From the NCBI GenBank assembly GCA_029216955.1, contig JANAVB010003400.1:12625518-12689517 (forward strand): DNA of 64,000 bases. The letters run 5' to 3'. The translations under genes were made by a program, and so were the position numbers. Positions 22,401 through 33,737 of the stretch are shown piece by piece; the first letter of the stretch is position 1; each line of letters starts with the position of its first letter. The notes beneath the pieces are model-generated. The model searched no databases. It was given only the letters and a program-made list of their open reading frames with translations, and was not told where the DNA came from. This stretch comes from Iris pallida (Eukaryota > Streptophyta > Magnoliopsida > Asparagales > Iridaceae).

Positions 22401-24045
22401 ATACCGTCTTTATGTGAGGAGTGACGGAAGGGACGGTGGAGGGTGCGCCCTCCGAGTCGTACCCATGCATTGAGAAATCATCGGGATAGGTGAGAATATT
22501 CTCTTCGGGTTCGGATTCAGAAGGAACAGTACCCCCAGCTTCGTAGCTTGCTTCATCTTGAAAGTCACGGATGTCCTCTGGGACATCAGCATCTATTGCA
22601 CCTGATGGGAGAGTTGTTTCTCCGGGCTTGTCTCCTTGAAACATCGGATTGTTGTGGATGTTCGGAGGAGTGCTACCCCCAGCTCCTTCGACCCTCATCG
22701 GTGATGAATCGCCCATTGCAGCAGATTTTGTCTTCGAACGGGTGTGTTGGTATACTCCGGTGGAGGACAACCATTTAGCCGACAATTTTTTGGCTGTAGT
22801 GGTTGATATTTTTAGGCTGGAGATGCTTGTCTTCTTTCCTTTCCCCTCGGCGGGGACTTTCTGTGCAGAATTGCAGGAGGCAATAGGAGGTGCTTCGTCT
22901 TCCGAGCTCGGATGCCGTAATCTTTGGAAGACGGACGGCCGATCTTCCGTCACTGCCGTGTTGTTGCAGCAGCAGTTGACGATGATCTGGGTGCAGTGAC
23001 GTCCATGTGAGGACTCTTTGTACGCCGAGGCCCCTTCTCTTTCCTTGCGTTTGTGGAGGACATCCTCACGCAGGTCAGAGAAACCACTTTGTCCGTTTGC
23101 CGCTGGGGACTGGACTTGAACGGTTCGATACAACTTCCTATCAGAGGCCCGCGTGATAATCAGCGGGACGCCCCGATCGTCAGAGGTTGGGGCAGCTGTC
23201 TGGGCTTGATGAGCCCGCGCTGCCCTGGACTTCTTCTTCTTAGCACCTGTGGGTGCAAAGTTGAATACTACAGAGTTTGGAGAATCATCAGGGTTCGGAC
23301 CGTACGAGAGACGGTCGAAAACTGATCGAGAGAAGCATGGAGCGGATGCTATGCGGCTGGGATTGGAAACTGTGCAGGCTGTCTGCATGCGGTTGTCTTC
23401 TGTCGTCGGCTGAGTTCTCGTGCGGCTAGGAGTCACGACCGTGCAGGCTGGCCGCATGCGGTTGGCATCTGTGGCCGTATGGGTTTTCTGCAAACGATTG
23501 ACTTTGACAGCCGCATGAGTCTCATCCATGCAGTTGGCAATTGTAGCCGCATAAGTCATGCGGCTGACAGATGTGGCCGCATGAGTTTTCTTCATGCAGT
23601 TGGCGGATGTAGCCGCATGGGCTTTCTTCCTGTGGCTAATACCCTTCTGCGACTCGGATTGCGTAGAGTTCCTCTTTGCCCCTACAAGTCCAGCATCATA
23701 GTATTTTCTTCTGTCGGACTTGGGGACAGCAGAGTTGTCTACGGTTTGAAGTGGGGCCGCAGGAGAGTCCTTCTCGCCGTTTTGAACAACAGAGGATATC
23801 TCATCGAAGACTTGAGGAGGAGCAAATGATTTTGGCCTCCACTCTTTGCGAGCCTTCGTGGTGCGGGTGCGCTTCTGGATCGGGCAAGCACTGCCTTCAG
23901 AGAGCATCTCCTCGAACGCCTGTTGGTCGAAGCGAACGACCATCTTCTGTTGTGTGGAGCCAAGTTTGGCTGCATCCGATTGCGTCACCAACTCCTCAGC
24001 CGTGGAGAAGTTAGTCCCCAGCAGAGTCGCCATCGTGTTTGCCAT
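19406..24045 (-). pseudogene. C: gag-protease polyprotein
   Basis: It starts at the ATG at 24045 (the LTR ends inside codons 1-4) or the second ATG at 24033. In order: an N-terminal region; 12-residue KTHAATxANRMQ-like repeats (23640-23340); a long low-complexity region; a retrotransposon gag domain (FPPRYKPFNINPYDGKTSAS ... FAGFKRLFLERFY, about 22060-21790); a CHYHRYVHHATHDCYQLK segment (about 21260); and a retropepsin-like region (about 20400-20000), with HINPGSSISIIP where a DxGS motif is expected (Asn instead of Asp). Breaks relative to D: TGA at 21758-21760, a TAG before MGES (about 21632), and three frame changes (near 21715, 21085 and 20640). It ends at a stop at 19406. Confidence 0.82.
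24015..24032 (-). promoter_or_regulatory. C: primer binding site candidate
   Basis: Minus strand TGGCGACTCTGCTGGGGA, starting three bases after the 5' LTR end. It is conserved in D at 63484-63501 with one change. This type of PBS is usual in Tat-lineage gypsy elements (often Arg tRNA); the tRNA assignment is from family knowledge and was not checked. Confidence 0.6.
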
Positions 24046-26012
24046 TGATTGTAAAAGTACAGAACAATTATCGGAGGACTGAACTTAGACTCACAATACA
24101 AACTCGCTTGTACAAAGAAAGCCTAGGGACGAAAACCTAGGTACAGCAGTCTAAGTACAATTGTTTATTTTAGATTCTGGGGGCTGACGATAGAGGCTCG
24201 GGAAGGCGACGGCAGCCCTGCCTTACTCCTTGGACGATCGGTATGCAGCCTTGGCTCCTTGTGAGAAGATGGTTGGCGTTGACGAAGAAGCGCTCTATTT
24301 GCTCCTCTGTTGCTCTCTTGGCTTCTCTCTCTCTCTCTGTGTATTCTATCTCTGACTCTGTATATTTTTTTATTCTTTTTTGTTGCCGGCCCTTGTGCAA
24401 AGAAATGATGCTGGCTATTTATAAGAGTGGGGTATGATCATTAGGGTTCGCTAATGATCATTTGTTTGGAATGTCGGCGCTCCTTCAATCTATCTGAACC
24501 CTTGATCCTGATTACACTGAATCTCGGCCATTAATGAGGATAGCACCGAATCTTGTGAGCAATTAATGTTAACTGCTTTAAATCTTCATGATGGATTCTA
24601 CCAATATCCGATTACTCGCCACGTGTCCCGTTGGCTTGATGATAAATGATATGCCTTGATCTCAGTAATTATGATGATGATGTCAAATATATTTGTTGAG
24701 ATTCGGTTAAATCGTTGATTGATCCGATGCCACGTGTTTTGATTGTGGGTCCTGCCAGAGCCGCATAGGATGGACAACACTTGAACCGCAGGGAGATACT
24801 CTTCGTGAGCCGCATAGGACAATGCTTCATCGAACTGCAGGGAACGAACTCTCAATGAGCCGCATATGCATAGCCTTTGCGAGTCGCATGACCTAGCGTT
24901 GTATTGAGCCGCAGGGGCTGAGCTCTCAGTGGGCCGCATATGGCTGATTTCTGCTAGTCATATAGGGTGACTTCTCAGTGAGCCGCATGAAGCTGTTCCC
25001 CATTTAAGCCGCATGAGATGTGCTACGTGGCAATCTAGGACTTCTATCGGATCGGGTCAGAGATTTTCTTCTTTTCCCGAAGAGTCTGTCATTATGGCAG
25101 AACCATTATGACGCTTTATGTCAGGTCTGTCACTTGTCAGGTCTGTCAGCCGTCAGAGCATTAAATACGTTCATACGTTGGGCACAGCTGTTTTTGAAGA
25201 CCACGTGGCCTCTCTCTCTAGGCCGTATGGAGTTTACTCGAGCTGCCTATGTGCGTTGAGCCGCATGTCCATGTTGGTGACTTTTGAGCCGCATGATACT
25301 CTTGAGCCGCATGAAGCTCGTCTGATTTTGAGCCGCATGCAGCTTCCTGGGTTCTGTGCCGCATGAAAAATGTCTCATGACCGAGCCGCATGAAGGACGT
25401 CTCATGACCGAACCGCATGAGGAATGTCTCATGACCGAGCCGTATGAGGAATGTCTCATGATCGAGCCGCATAAAGGACGTCTCATGACCGAGCCGCATG
25501 AGGAATGTCTCATGACCGAGCCGCATGAAGGATGTCTCATGACTCGCATGAGGAATGTCTCGATCTGCCCGTGCACTCGCTTTGTGGGCCCGGGTATCCC
25601 GAACACACGAGTGCGTAGGTATCATGTTTGCTCCCTGATGTGGGGGTTAATAGAAACACTTGCCCTCGATCTTTGTTGGGAGACTCTTGAGAACCACTCT
25701 GTCCGTTTGCCGCCGGGGGCTGGAAACAGGCGGTTCTGTGCAACTTTCCATCAGAGGCCCGTTTAGCGGGACGCTCTTGATGGTTAGAGGTTGGGACAGC
25801 TGACTGAGCCCGATGAGCCCGCGCTGCCCTAGACTTCTTCTACTTAGCACCCGAAGGTGCGTAATAGAAAGAGTCCAAGTTTGGACGGAGGGAAGAGAAG
25901 TTGGTACCCTTTTCAAAGGAGGTTAGGAGGCTCTATTTATAGCATGGAGTGAGCCCTTTCTTTTTCTCCTTTCCGATGTGGGACTAAAAGCAATATTTTC
26001 CATGCTTCTACA
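24036..26012 (-). repeat. C: 5' LTR (1977 bp)
   Basis: Same structure as 15201-17202. The 27-bp array (about 25370-25562) has six full units plus a partial, one fewer than the 3' LTR, which accounts for the 25-bp length difference. The gag-derived block is at 25573-25877 and TATA-like boxes are at 24416-24423 and 25934-25941. Confidence 0.92.
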
Positions 26013-26017
26013 GTTTG
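26013..26017. repeat. TSD of element C, right copy (GTTTG)
   Basis: Matches 15196-15200. Confidence 0.92.
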
Positions 26018-27053
26018 CAGTGTCTTGAGGAGAGTCCTTCTCTTCCTCGGAGTCACTAGCTTCGCTTTTATGCCAAATGCTTGTGTTGGCATATTTCTTT
26101 GAGGAAGCCTTCTTGTGTGGTTTCTCATAACGGTTGCTCTTCTTTAAGAATGGACAGTCTTTTCGGACGTGTCCAGTCTTCTTGCAACCGTAGCATGTTG
26201 GCTCTTCTTCGTCATCTTTTTGTGGTTCCTTCTTTCTTCGATTGAAGCGAAGAAATTTCTTGAAGTTGTCGATAAGGAGAGCTTGATCATCACCTTCCGA
26301 GTTGTCGTCATCCGTCTCTTCGGGGTCAGCCCTTCGTCGGTGAGCTTTGAGGGCGATCTCCTTAGCCTTAGGAGCAGGCTCTTCGAAGTCTTTGAGGTCA
26401 ATCTCATGGGTCATCAGCTTTCCCATCAAAGTCTCCATGGACATAGTTGTGAGATCATTTCCTTCTATGATGGCTGTCACCTTAGGGTTCCAAATCTTTG
26501 GTAGTCCCCTAAGTATCTTGCGAATCTTCTCGTGATTAGTATATTATTTGCCGAGCGAAGATAGAGGATTGATGATGTCGAGGAATCTTGTGAACATTTG
26601 CATGATCGTCTCATTTGGCTTTATCTTGAAAGCCTCATATTCTTGAGTGAGACGACTTATCTTTGAGTCCTTGACTTGGGTGGTTCCTTCATGCGTCACT
26701 TCTAGAAGTCTCCATACTTCGTGAGAGGTGGTGCATGTTGAGACCCTGTTAAACTCATTCCTGTCTATAGCACAAAATAAGGCATTAATAGCTCTCGTAT
26801 CTAGACTTGTCTGTTTCTTCTCCTCGTCAGAATATTTGTTATGTGGTTTCTCAACGAGATCACCATTGACAACTATCCTGGCGGGCTTTTTGTAACCATC
26901 GGTGACGATGGTCCACAGGTCGAAGTCTAGCGACTTGAGATAAAAACTCATCCTTGTTTTCCAATAGGTGTAGTTAGTTCCATCAAATAGGGAAGGCCTA
27001 TGAGTGGACTGCCCTTCACCGTGATTAGAAATCATGGATTGTGTGGTTGCCAT
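26018..27053 (-). pseudogene. B: copia gag, N-terminal part
   Basis: The ATG is at 27053. Residues 1-170 hold the capsid-like region (PSLFDGTNYTYWKTRM, a motif of copia gag UBN2-type domains). The frame then meets one TAA at 26541-26543 and continues in the same frame to a zinc knuckle CYGCKKTGHVRKDC (about 26180-26140) and a KYANTSIWHKSEASDSEEE segment, ending at the C insertion. It aligns throughout with F (31935-32970). Apart from the nonsense codon and insertion C, this part of gag is in one frame. Confidence 0.85.
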
Positions 27054-27093
27054 AGATCAGCTCTAGGATGTTAGTCCTTGTTGAGAGAACAGA

Positions 27094-27105
27094 GCTTTGA
27101 TACCA
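27094..27105 (-). promoter_or_regulatory. B: primer binding site
   Basis: Minus strand TGGTATCAAAGC, two bases after the 5' LTR end. It resembles the initiator-Met PBS of F (TGGTATCAGAGC) with one difference. Confidence 0.8.
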
Positions 27106-27107
27106 AT

Positions 27108-28049
27108 TGAAGAACAGATTGCAACTCTAGAGGGGCGTGAATAGAGTTTATAACAATAATAGCCAATAAAAAATTAAACTCTTTCACAAGCTGAAAGTAA
27201 TCAGATTAAAAACGGAAATAAATAAGAAGCAAGAAAGCATACGCAAACACAGCCGATTTTTAACCTGGTTTCCCTCGTGGAGGACTAGTCCAGGCCTGAG
27301 AACTCTAGCTCAGGATTAAATTCACTATTTGTGAAATAGTAGTTACGCCCCGTGCCTTTTCTTCAGAAGAGCACGTCAACTTCTTACAAAGATCGTAGTG
27401 GCGATGCTTGGAATTTTCCAAGCGACTTCTTGAACTCTTGCACAAACTCCTAACTAAAAAGTACTGAGCACTTGAGGCTTAGGGAGCTTGTGGCTAGTAG
27501 ATGAAGAAGGGTATGGCTTGTATAGAGCTTTAGAGAGAAGAGAAGAGAAGATTGGATGATTGAAAATGAGATAATTCATGGCCTATTTATAGGATACCAG
27601 GTAGGCAAAATTCAGCTAGAATTCTGGTTGGAATATTCAAAAATTTGGCTGTTGGACAACTTGCAACCAGCCAACCTTAAAAATTAGGGTCCTAATTTTT
27701 AGGAGGCAGAGTTCGGCCCGAACTCTGTATGGAGGCAGAGTTCGGCCCGAACTCTGTCTCCAGAGCACAGAATGGGTCAATGGGAAGATTGGCTTATTTG
27801 GATTTGTGTGGAGCTTTTGATTTTGGGGTATGGATATAGGTTAAGTCTCAGATGCTCAGCACAGCTCAGTTTACGTAAGTCTAGACACAATAAAATTATA
27901 AAATACAGACTCAGAAATATGTTACATTGCAGGTGTGAGCTGTCGTCTGTCTTGTACTGAATGTAGTCTTCATGTGTCGTATTGAATTATCACAAGTATC
28001 ATATAGTCAATTCTATAAATATTTGGTTTACTGTGATTTTGTGTCAACA
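27108..28049 (-). repeat. B: 5' LTR (942 bp)
   Basis: On the minus strand it starts TGTTGACAC at 28049 and ends TTCTTCA at 27108, followed by the PBS. It shares with the LTR of F the palindromic boxes, a TATAAATA (27591-27584) and a CTCTATTCAC...CCCCTCTAGAG end region. The 3' partner LTR is off-window. Confidence 0.82.
27707..27756 (-). promoter_or_regulatory. B LTR: two perfect inverted-repeat boxes
   Basis: At 27707-27727 and 27736-27756 the arms CAGAGTTCGG and CCGAACTCTG flank a single C. They lie about 115 bp upstream of the TATAAATA at 27591-27584 on the minus strand, so they sit in U3. Confidence 0.6.
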
Positions 28050-29367
28050 ACTTGCCATTTGCTGTTTATTTATTTAGCCCATATTTCATGCATTATTCAT
28101 TATTTTCTTTATACAAAATAAACTGTGATACATGGCATAACCTGTTAGAACTTACTGTTCATTTATATTTCCTGCTATGTATTATTTTTCTTACACATTA
28201 AACCTAGATTTAAGGGACCACCTTGTGTGTTGCATTCATAGGCCTTGACACAACTATACCACGTTGTTGTGAGTCACATATAGGACTCGAACATGCGTGA
28301 TTGGCTGGCCACCAGTACGTATAAGCCGTGCGTTAGGAAATAACTGCTAATAGAATTGCATGCAAAAAGACTTAGCAGTTATTAGTTGGCATTGGATGGG
28401 AAGAACATGATTGGAAGTTGACTACCACCTTATCTATCGTAGAATCGCTCGCTATTGAGGAACGATAGGTAGACTATATGCTATAGACTCGCTCGATACT
28501 GAGGAATAGTATATGGTGTTGTGACTCGCTACTGAGGTACTACATTGGTATTTTCTTGATTTGACCTGGTAGTCATGCGACCATGAACTGTTCTTAAAAC
28601 TGCATTCACTTAGAACGGTTAGGCTACCTTATCCGTTAGGTATGAGTACTTTTGGTTTTGGGTACTTCTATCTGACTGTAGCTTGGAACAATAACTTGTC
28701 GCAGATTAGTTCGTCACATCTTGTCCTTGTTTGGTTGTAGGTGTGACCTACTACTTCGATGAGAAGGTATTGAACCTTGTTGGGGTACGGATACCATATT
28801 GGATTCACATCATGGAAAGATACGTCACCGTGAATTAGTTTACCATCTCATGTCCTTATTTGGTTGTTAGGATGGTACGCTAGTTCAATAGGTGCGTGTT
28901 GGACCTTGTTATAATTCAATTGACTTATTTATTTGAGCAATATTTATTCAGTTTATATGGCATGATATTATGTGTCTTGTTACGTCCCTTTGAGGACCTG
29001 GTTATCTCTTCAGGTGTGTGCTCTTGTCTTTCGCAGGTGCTCTAGCTCTAGCTGTGACCATCTCTATTTCTTCGAGGATGATTGTGCTTCATTCGTCTTC
29101 GCTTCGCTCGCCAAATTTATTTCTTTCTCATGTAATTTTCCTTTACTTGTTGGTAATGGATTTGTCTATGCCCAACATATTGTATCAAGACAAATTCATT
29201 ATCATTATATGATATCTTTTATTCATTTATTTTGCGTGGATGAGATTAGTTACGGTTCTACTGCATTTTACAGCTTATGTATTCATAAGAGGCCTATGTA
29301 CTTCGTATGAATACAGCTGGCATGTCTACGTTCCTAGTCCTACGTATTTTGGGACTGGGGTGTTACA
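28050..29367 (+). repeat. E: 5' LTR, 3' part
   Basis: Homologous to 57893-59205, with short palindrome-like GACTCGCT...GAGGAA repeats (28440-28540) in both copies. It is truncated on the left by B at 28049/28050. It ends GGTGTTACA at 29367. Small ORFs here (for example about 29018-29212, also at 58861) are not supported as genes. Confidence 0.85.
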
Positions 29368-30789
29368 TTTGTTGTGGTGGCCCATGCAGGTCGAGTTTGT
29401 CACTTCGGTTACGTAATTGTACCGAGGTGAGCCTGCAATATAGGATTATAGTCTAGGAATCTCATCCACATACCTGATCACCTTCCTTGATTTTCACATT
29501 CCGAACTCTCATTGCCTTCCTTGATTTTTGCATCTTGCTTGATCTCTTTCTACCAACACCCTATCATCTTGTGCTTAAACATGGTTAGAAAGATGACTAC
29601 ACTATTATATACATATTGGACAACCATATGGCTAGAAGGATTATATTGGTAATTGGAATACACGGAGACCTTAACTAAGTTATAAAGGCATTTTCTAAAA
29701 GTGTGATTGAATGGTTAGCAGTTTCTAAGTTGGGGTATTACCAAAGAAAGTTTAACCTTGAGATTTCTAAGTAGTAATCACCGGAGGATTGATAGAATCT
29801 TATTTGATACTGTAGGAAAATAGTTAGAACATATATACAACTAATCTAAGAAATTGAGTTGATTTTGAGGGTTGATATTTATGAATTATTGGATTATAGT
29901 TATACATCTTTGAGCGGATATAAAGTTGGTTTGGAAATGATCTTAAGATTTTAAAAGTGGCAGTATAAATTATTTAAATTAAGTCATACAGGTTGTGCTT
30001 AATATGATTAATAGGATTCAAATTTTATGTGGAAGTAGTGATATTAAAATTTAGTTTTAAAATATTTGGAAGATATGAAAACGATTTATGAGAAAAATTT
30101 CAAATTTGAAATCGTGTCCTTTAATTTAAGATTTACAAATCTATTGAGATTTTTGGGGTTAAAAAGATGTGATTATGTTTGAATGACACAGAAATAGAAG
30201 TTATGGTTGATGAGTACGTTGAAATATTGAGCGATAAATTTTAGATTGCTTTATAATATGCTAAGAGTTTATGTCGAGGGTTAATTGAATTTTTAGAGTT
30301 TCAAAGTTATGATTTGTTATGGGAGTTTATTTTTATATATATTCATGTTTGATGAATTCTTGAGCTTAAAAGTTGGATTGAAAATGTTAGTAGTAACGTG
30401 ATAAAAGTTTACTTAGGGATTAGATTTTGTCATGATTAAATATGACGGCTTGGAGTGAATACAAATTTGGTGGTTTATTTTGAAAATTTATTAAGAAACT
30501 TTTTGGAGGAAACTCGAGTTAAAATTTTAATGCTAGGCCACCAAGATAGTCCTAATAAGTTAGAAGTATTCCATACTAAATGCCATGTCACCCATGACTA
30601 TGATAGTAGTATATACACAAGTGTTGTTAGCCATCTATCAAACTATGTGACTGTATCTCAACCTTGACTTACTCGACCTTTTCTCAAATCTAGAACTTTT
30701 ATTGTGACCGTCTAACCGTTTGCAATTTGAATAGTGATTTGATTGTTCCTTAAAAATGTATCCATCTAGGAGACTATTTTCTATCTAGA
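29368..30789 (+). other. E: internal region, left part, non-coding
   Basis: Starts TTTGTTGTGGTGGCCCATGCAGGTC, resembling the leader of A. From about 29580 it is AT-rich with no ORF over 70 codons and no gag or pol motif that I can recognise. It is interrupted at 30790-30794 by the TSD of F. Confidence 0.65.
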
Positions 30790-30794
30790 ACTGT
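30790..30794. repeat. TSD of element F, left copy (ACTGT)
   Basis: Matches 49732-49736 on the other side of F. Confidence 0.93.
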
Positions 30795-31861
30795 TGTTGG
30801 CCCATTGGTCATATGGTCAACCTGATTTTAATAATTGATCAAAACTCTGTCTGGATATACGAAGCTTGTTGGGACATCTCAGCTTCTTGGACATAAGCAA
30901 GATTGGATATTCACTCCGTTCAAGACTGAAGATCTGTTTGCCTACTTATGTCTGTACTTCCTATGCAATGTAATTTTTCACTTTATTTGAGTCTAGGAAT
31001 ACGTTGTACACCGAGTCGTACTGGCAAATAGGATATCCCCAAAATAGTTCAAAATGTTTTTAAAATGACCTATCAAAATGTTTACAAAAAGGTTTTCAAA
31101 AAGGTTTTCAAAAATCACCAAAAATCTATTTTAAAACCCTAACCTAACCCTGACAGAACTCGGCCAGAGTTCGGCCAGAGTTCGGCCAGAGTTCGGTTGG
31201 TGGCCGTTTGATTTTTGAATTCTCTGGAACTTGGTCCTCCTGCAGTTGCGGATTTGACCAAGATTTGCTCATCGAGTTCTGCCCGAATTCTGCCCGAATT
31301 CTGACAGAGTTCTCCCTTTGGAATTCCTATAAATAGAGATGGATTTCGATCATTTCAATTCACTCATTCACTTTCAATCTTCTCTCTATCTAAAAAGCTT
31401 TCTGCCTTCCAAATAGTTTTCTAGAGCTTTCATTTTCAGATCCCAAGCCAGTTACAATCCTCTAGTCGATTTGCCAGTGCGGTACGGTATAGAAGTTTCT
31501 GAGAGATTGTAATCAGAAGGCTTGATTGAAGAATACCTCTTCACATTTGAAGTTGGACGAGTTCTTCGTATCAAAGCTCGCGTTGTAGAAGTTGCAAGGA
31601 CTTCGTAAGAAAACTTGCGGTTTTTCCTATAGTGGATTCAACTGGTAGCAAGAGTTCTACCGACTGGATTAGTCCTCAACAGAGGGATACCAGTATACAT
31701 CGCTGTCTTTGCGTTTGCTTTCTGAACTCTGCCTTTACATTATTTCAACTGTGATTATATACTGTGATTGTGTTGCTAACTTTTTTTAATTAGCATTATT
31801 CCGCTGCCAACTCTATTCACCCCCCCTCTAGAGTATTACGCTTTACTATATCGTTCCTATA
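30795..31861 (+). repeat. F: 5' LTR (1067 bp)
   Basis: TGTTGGCCC start; the end TTCCTATA has lost the canonical CA (TTCCTACA in the 3' LTR). GAGTTCGGCCA repeats at 31154-31197, CGAATTCTGCC repeats at 31274-31312, TATAAATA at 31328-31335. Confidence 0.93.
31154..31335 (+). promoter_or_regulatory. F LTR promoter module: TTCGGCC boxes plus TATA
   Basis: Four tandem AACTCGGCC/GAGTTCGG boxes (31154-31197), then three CGAGTTCTG/CGAATTCTG boxes (31274-31312), then TATAAATA at 31328-31335, a gap of about 16 bp. The same module is in the 3' LTR (49022-49205). A shorter version with a similar gap lies before the extra ORF (46495-46558). Confidence 0.6.
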
Positions 31862-31863
31862 AT

Positions 31864-31875
31864 TGGTATCAGAGC
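31864..31875 (+). promoter_or_regulatory. F: primer binding site
   Basis: TGGTATCAGAGC, complementary to the 3' end of plant initiator Met tRNA, two bases after the 5' LTR. Confidence 0.92.
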
Positions 31876-31934
31876 GGGTATTACAGGTAAAGCGAGGTAA
31901 CAGTGCTATTATTTATTAGATCACAGCACATCAC

Positions 31935-33201
31935 ATGGCTACTATGAAATTCACAAGTGAAGGTCAGGCCACAAATAGACCCCCACTGTTTGATGGTACT
32001 AACTACACTTATTGGAAAACACGGATGAGTTTCTTCTTGAAATCTCTTGATTTTGACTTATAGGCTATTGTTCTTGATGGCTATCAGAAGCCACCTCGTA
32101 TAAATGTCGAGGGAGTTTTGGTTGAAAAACCCCAAAGCAGTTATACAGAGGAAGAAAAGAAAAAGGCCAGTCTTGACGCACGTGCCATTAATGCTCTTTT
32201 CTGTGCCTTAGACAGAACAGAATTTAACAGGGTATCTACATGCACAACGGCAAATGGTGTGTGGAAGCTTCTCGAAGTTACACATGAAGGCACGACTCAA
32301 GTCAAGGAGTCAAAAGTCAGCAGACTTACTCAAGAGTACGAGGCGTTCAAAATGAAGCCAAATGAAACAGTCACACAAATGTTCGAGAGGTTCTTGGATA
32401 TTGTAAACCCTTTGTCCTCCTTAGACAAAGATTACAGTAACCACGAAAAGATTCGCAAACTCCTGCGTGCTCTCACCAAGAACTGGATTCCAAAGGCTAC
32501 AGCTATCATTGAAGGAAACGACCTCACCACAATGTCACTTGAAGTACTCATGGGTAAACTACTCACTCATGAACTGGAGCTACAAGATTTTGAAGATCCT
32601 GCTCCAAAGGAGAAGACTATCGCCCTCAAGGCTCAGCACAGAAAAGCTGCTGAAGATGACTCAGACAGCAGTGGATCTGACGCTGAAGATCAAGCTCTCC
32701 TAGCAAGGAAGTTCAAAAGATTCATGAGACATGAGAAGAAAGTCAAAGAGAACAACAGCAACAACTGGTATCAAAAAGATGCTGTCTACTATGGCTGTAA
32801 GAAGAAGGGACATATGAAGAAGGACTGTCCCATCAACTCATCATCGAGCAAAAAGAACAACAGGTATGAAAAAGGCAACCTGAAAAGATCAACGTCTCAG
32901 AAATATGCCAACACCAGCATAAGGCATGAGAGTGAAGCTAGCGACTCAGAAGATGAACATTCAGAGGACGCTGCAAACATCTGCTTCATGGCAATCGATC
33001 AGGTACCTACTGAACCTGTAGAAACATATGATGACTTCACCTTTGAGCAATTAGGAGATGCCTTCAGTGACCTGATGCTTGACTACAGGAAACTGCGTAG
33101 TAAATATCAGACCGCTAAGAAGGTACTCAAAGAGTACAAAGGAGAAATAGGAAGACTTACCGACCTACTAGCTGAGGTTAGAGCTAATGTTAGTGAGTCT
33201 G
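31935..33201 (+). pseudogene. F: copia gag, N-terminal part up to CACTA insertion
   Basis: ATG at 31935. Codon 43 is TAG (32061-32063), where B has a Trp codon at the aligned position. Otherwise the frame is open to the G insertion at 33202. It shows the same NYTYWKTRM capsid motif as B, the segment EDQALLARKFKRFM, a zinc knuckle with its first Cys replaced by Tyr (YYGCKKKGHMKKDC), and the start of a Lys/Glu-rich coiled coil (DDFTFEQLGDAFSDL on). G adds 9333 bp plus a 3-bp TSD, a multiple of three, and gag continues in the same frame at 42535. Confidence 0.88.
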
Positions 33202-33224
33202 CACTACTAAAATACCCAACTTTA

Positions 33225-33560
33225 CCGACGGACTTTTAGCGACGAACGGATTCCGTCGCTAATAGCGACCAATTTCCGACATCTTAGCGACGGATTAGCG
33301 ACAGACAACACAACATAATTTTTTTCAATTTTAAATGTAAAAATTTGTCGGGTTTCCGTCGCTACGTCGACGAACATTAGCGACGGATTATTTTTCGTCG
33401 CTTATCCGTCGCAAATGTTAGCGGCAAAATCTTTACAACATTGGCGGGAACTTTGGCGACTACCTAGCGACGGATATAGCCGTCGGAAAACACCTTTTAA
33501 TTGGCGACGGTCTAGCGACTACTTTTTTCCGTCGCTATTCCGTCGCTAGATTCTGTGCCC
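33225..33560. repeat. G: left subterminal repeats
   Basis: Many copies of TTAGCGACGGA or CCGTCGCTAA in direct and inverted orientation. In En/Spm such repeats are the binding sites of the TNPA protein. Confidence 0.85.
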
Positions 33561-33678
33561 TAACTTAAATTGAACCGACGGGGGGGAATTTTTCATTCCC
33601 CCCAAAACTCTCTCTCTCTCTCGCGGCTCTCCCTCTCTCGCGCGCGGCTCTCTCTCTCGGCTCTCTCTCTCTCTATAC

Positions 33679-33716
<38 letters not shown>

Positions 33717-33737
33717 ATTTTCTCTAATTTTGTGTTT

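Larger units (their letters stand above)
15201..26012 (-). mobile_element. Element C: non-autonomous Ty3/gypsy (Tat-like) with gag-protease only, inserted in B
   Basis: A complete 10.8-kb element with LTRs 15201-17202 and 24036-26012 and a 5-bp TSD GTTTG. On the minus strand: 5' LTR, PBS-like TGGCGACTCTGCTGGGGA, a gag-protease region (24045-19406), a 2.2-kb tandem-repeat-rich untranslated region (19405-17203), 3' LTR. I find no RT, RNase H or integrase motif, and the untranslated region is all repeats. This matches plant elements that carry only gag (TR-GAG type) and would need a partner for mobilisation. D is a related copy. Confidence 0.9.
1..28049 (-). mobile_element. Element B: SIRE-like Ty1/copia retrotransposon, 5' part, broken by insertions A and C
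   Basis: Read on the minus strand, B starts with a 5' LTR at 28049, followed by a PBS (27094-27105), gag (27053-26018), insertion C, the rest of gag and pol (15195-11860), insertion A, the last pol codons (1127-1013) and the start of an extra ORF (239-1). Its 3' LTR lies left of the window. The order protease, integrase, RT, RNase H is that of Ty1/copia. The coiled-coil gag extension, a second CCHC-like site and an extra 3' ORF suggest the SIRE lineage. Its right end abuts LTR sequence of E with candidate TSD ACTTG (28050-28054); the partner TSD is off-window. About 550 bp of RT/RNase H is missing at the A junction. Confidence 0.88.

Noticed and set aside
28972..29310. 112-codon ORF in the LTR of E, with a partly conserved counterpart at 58861-59148
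   Set aside because: Similarity is just LTR-to-LTR identity; the two differ by indels in frame-breaking places and no domain is seen.
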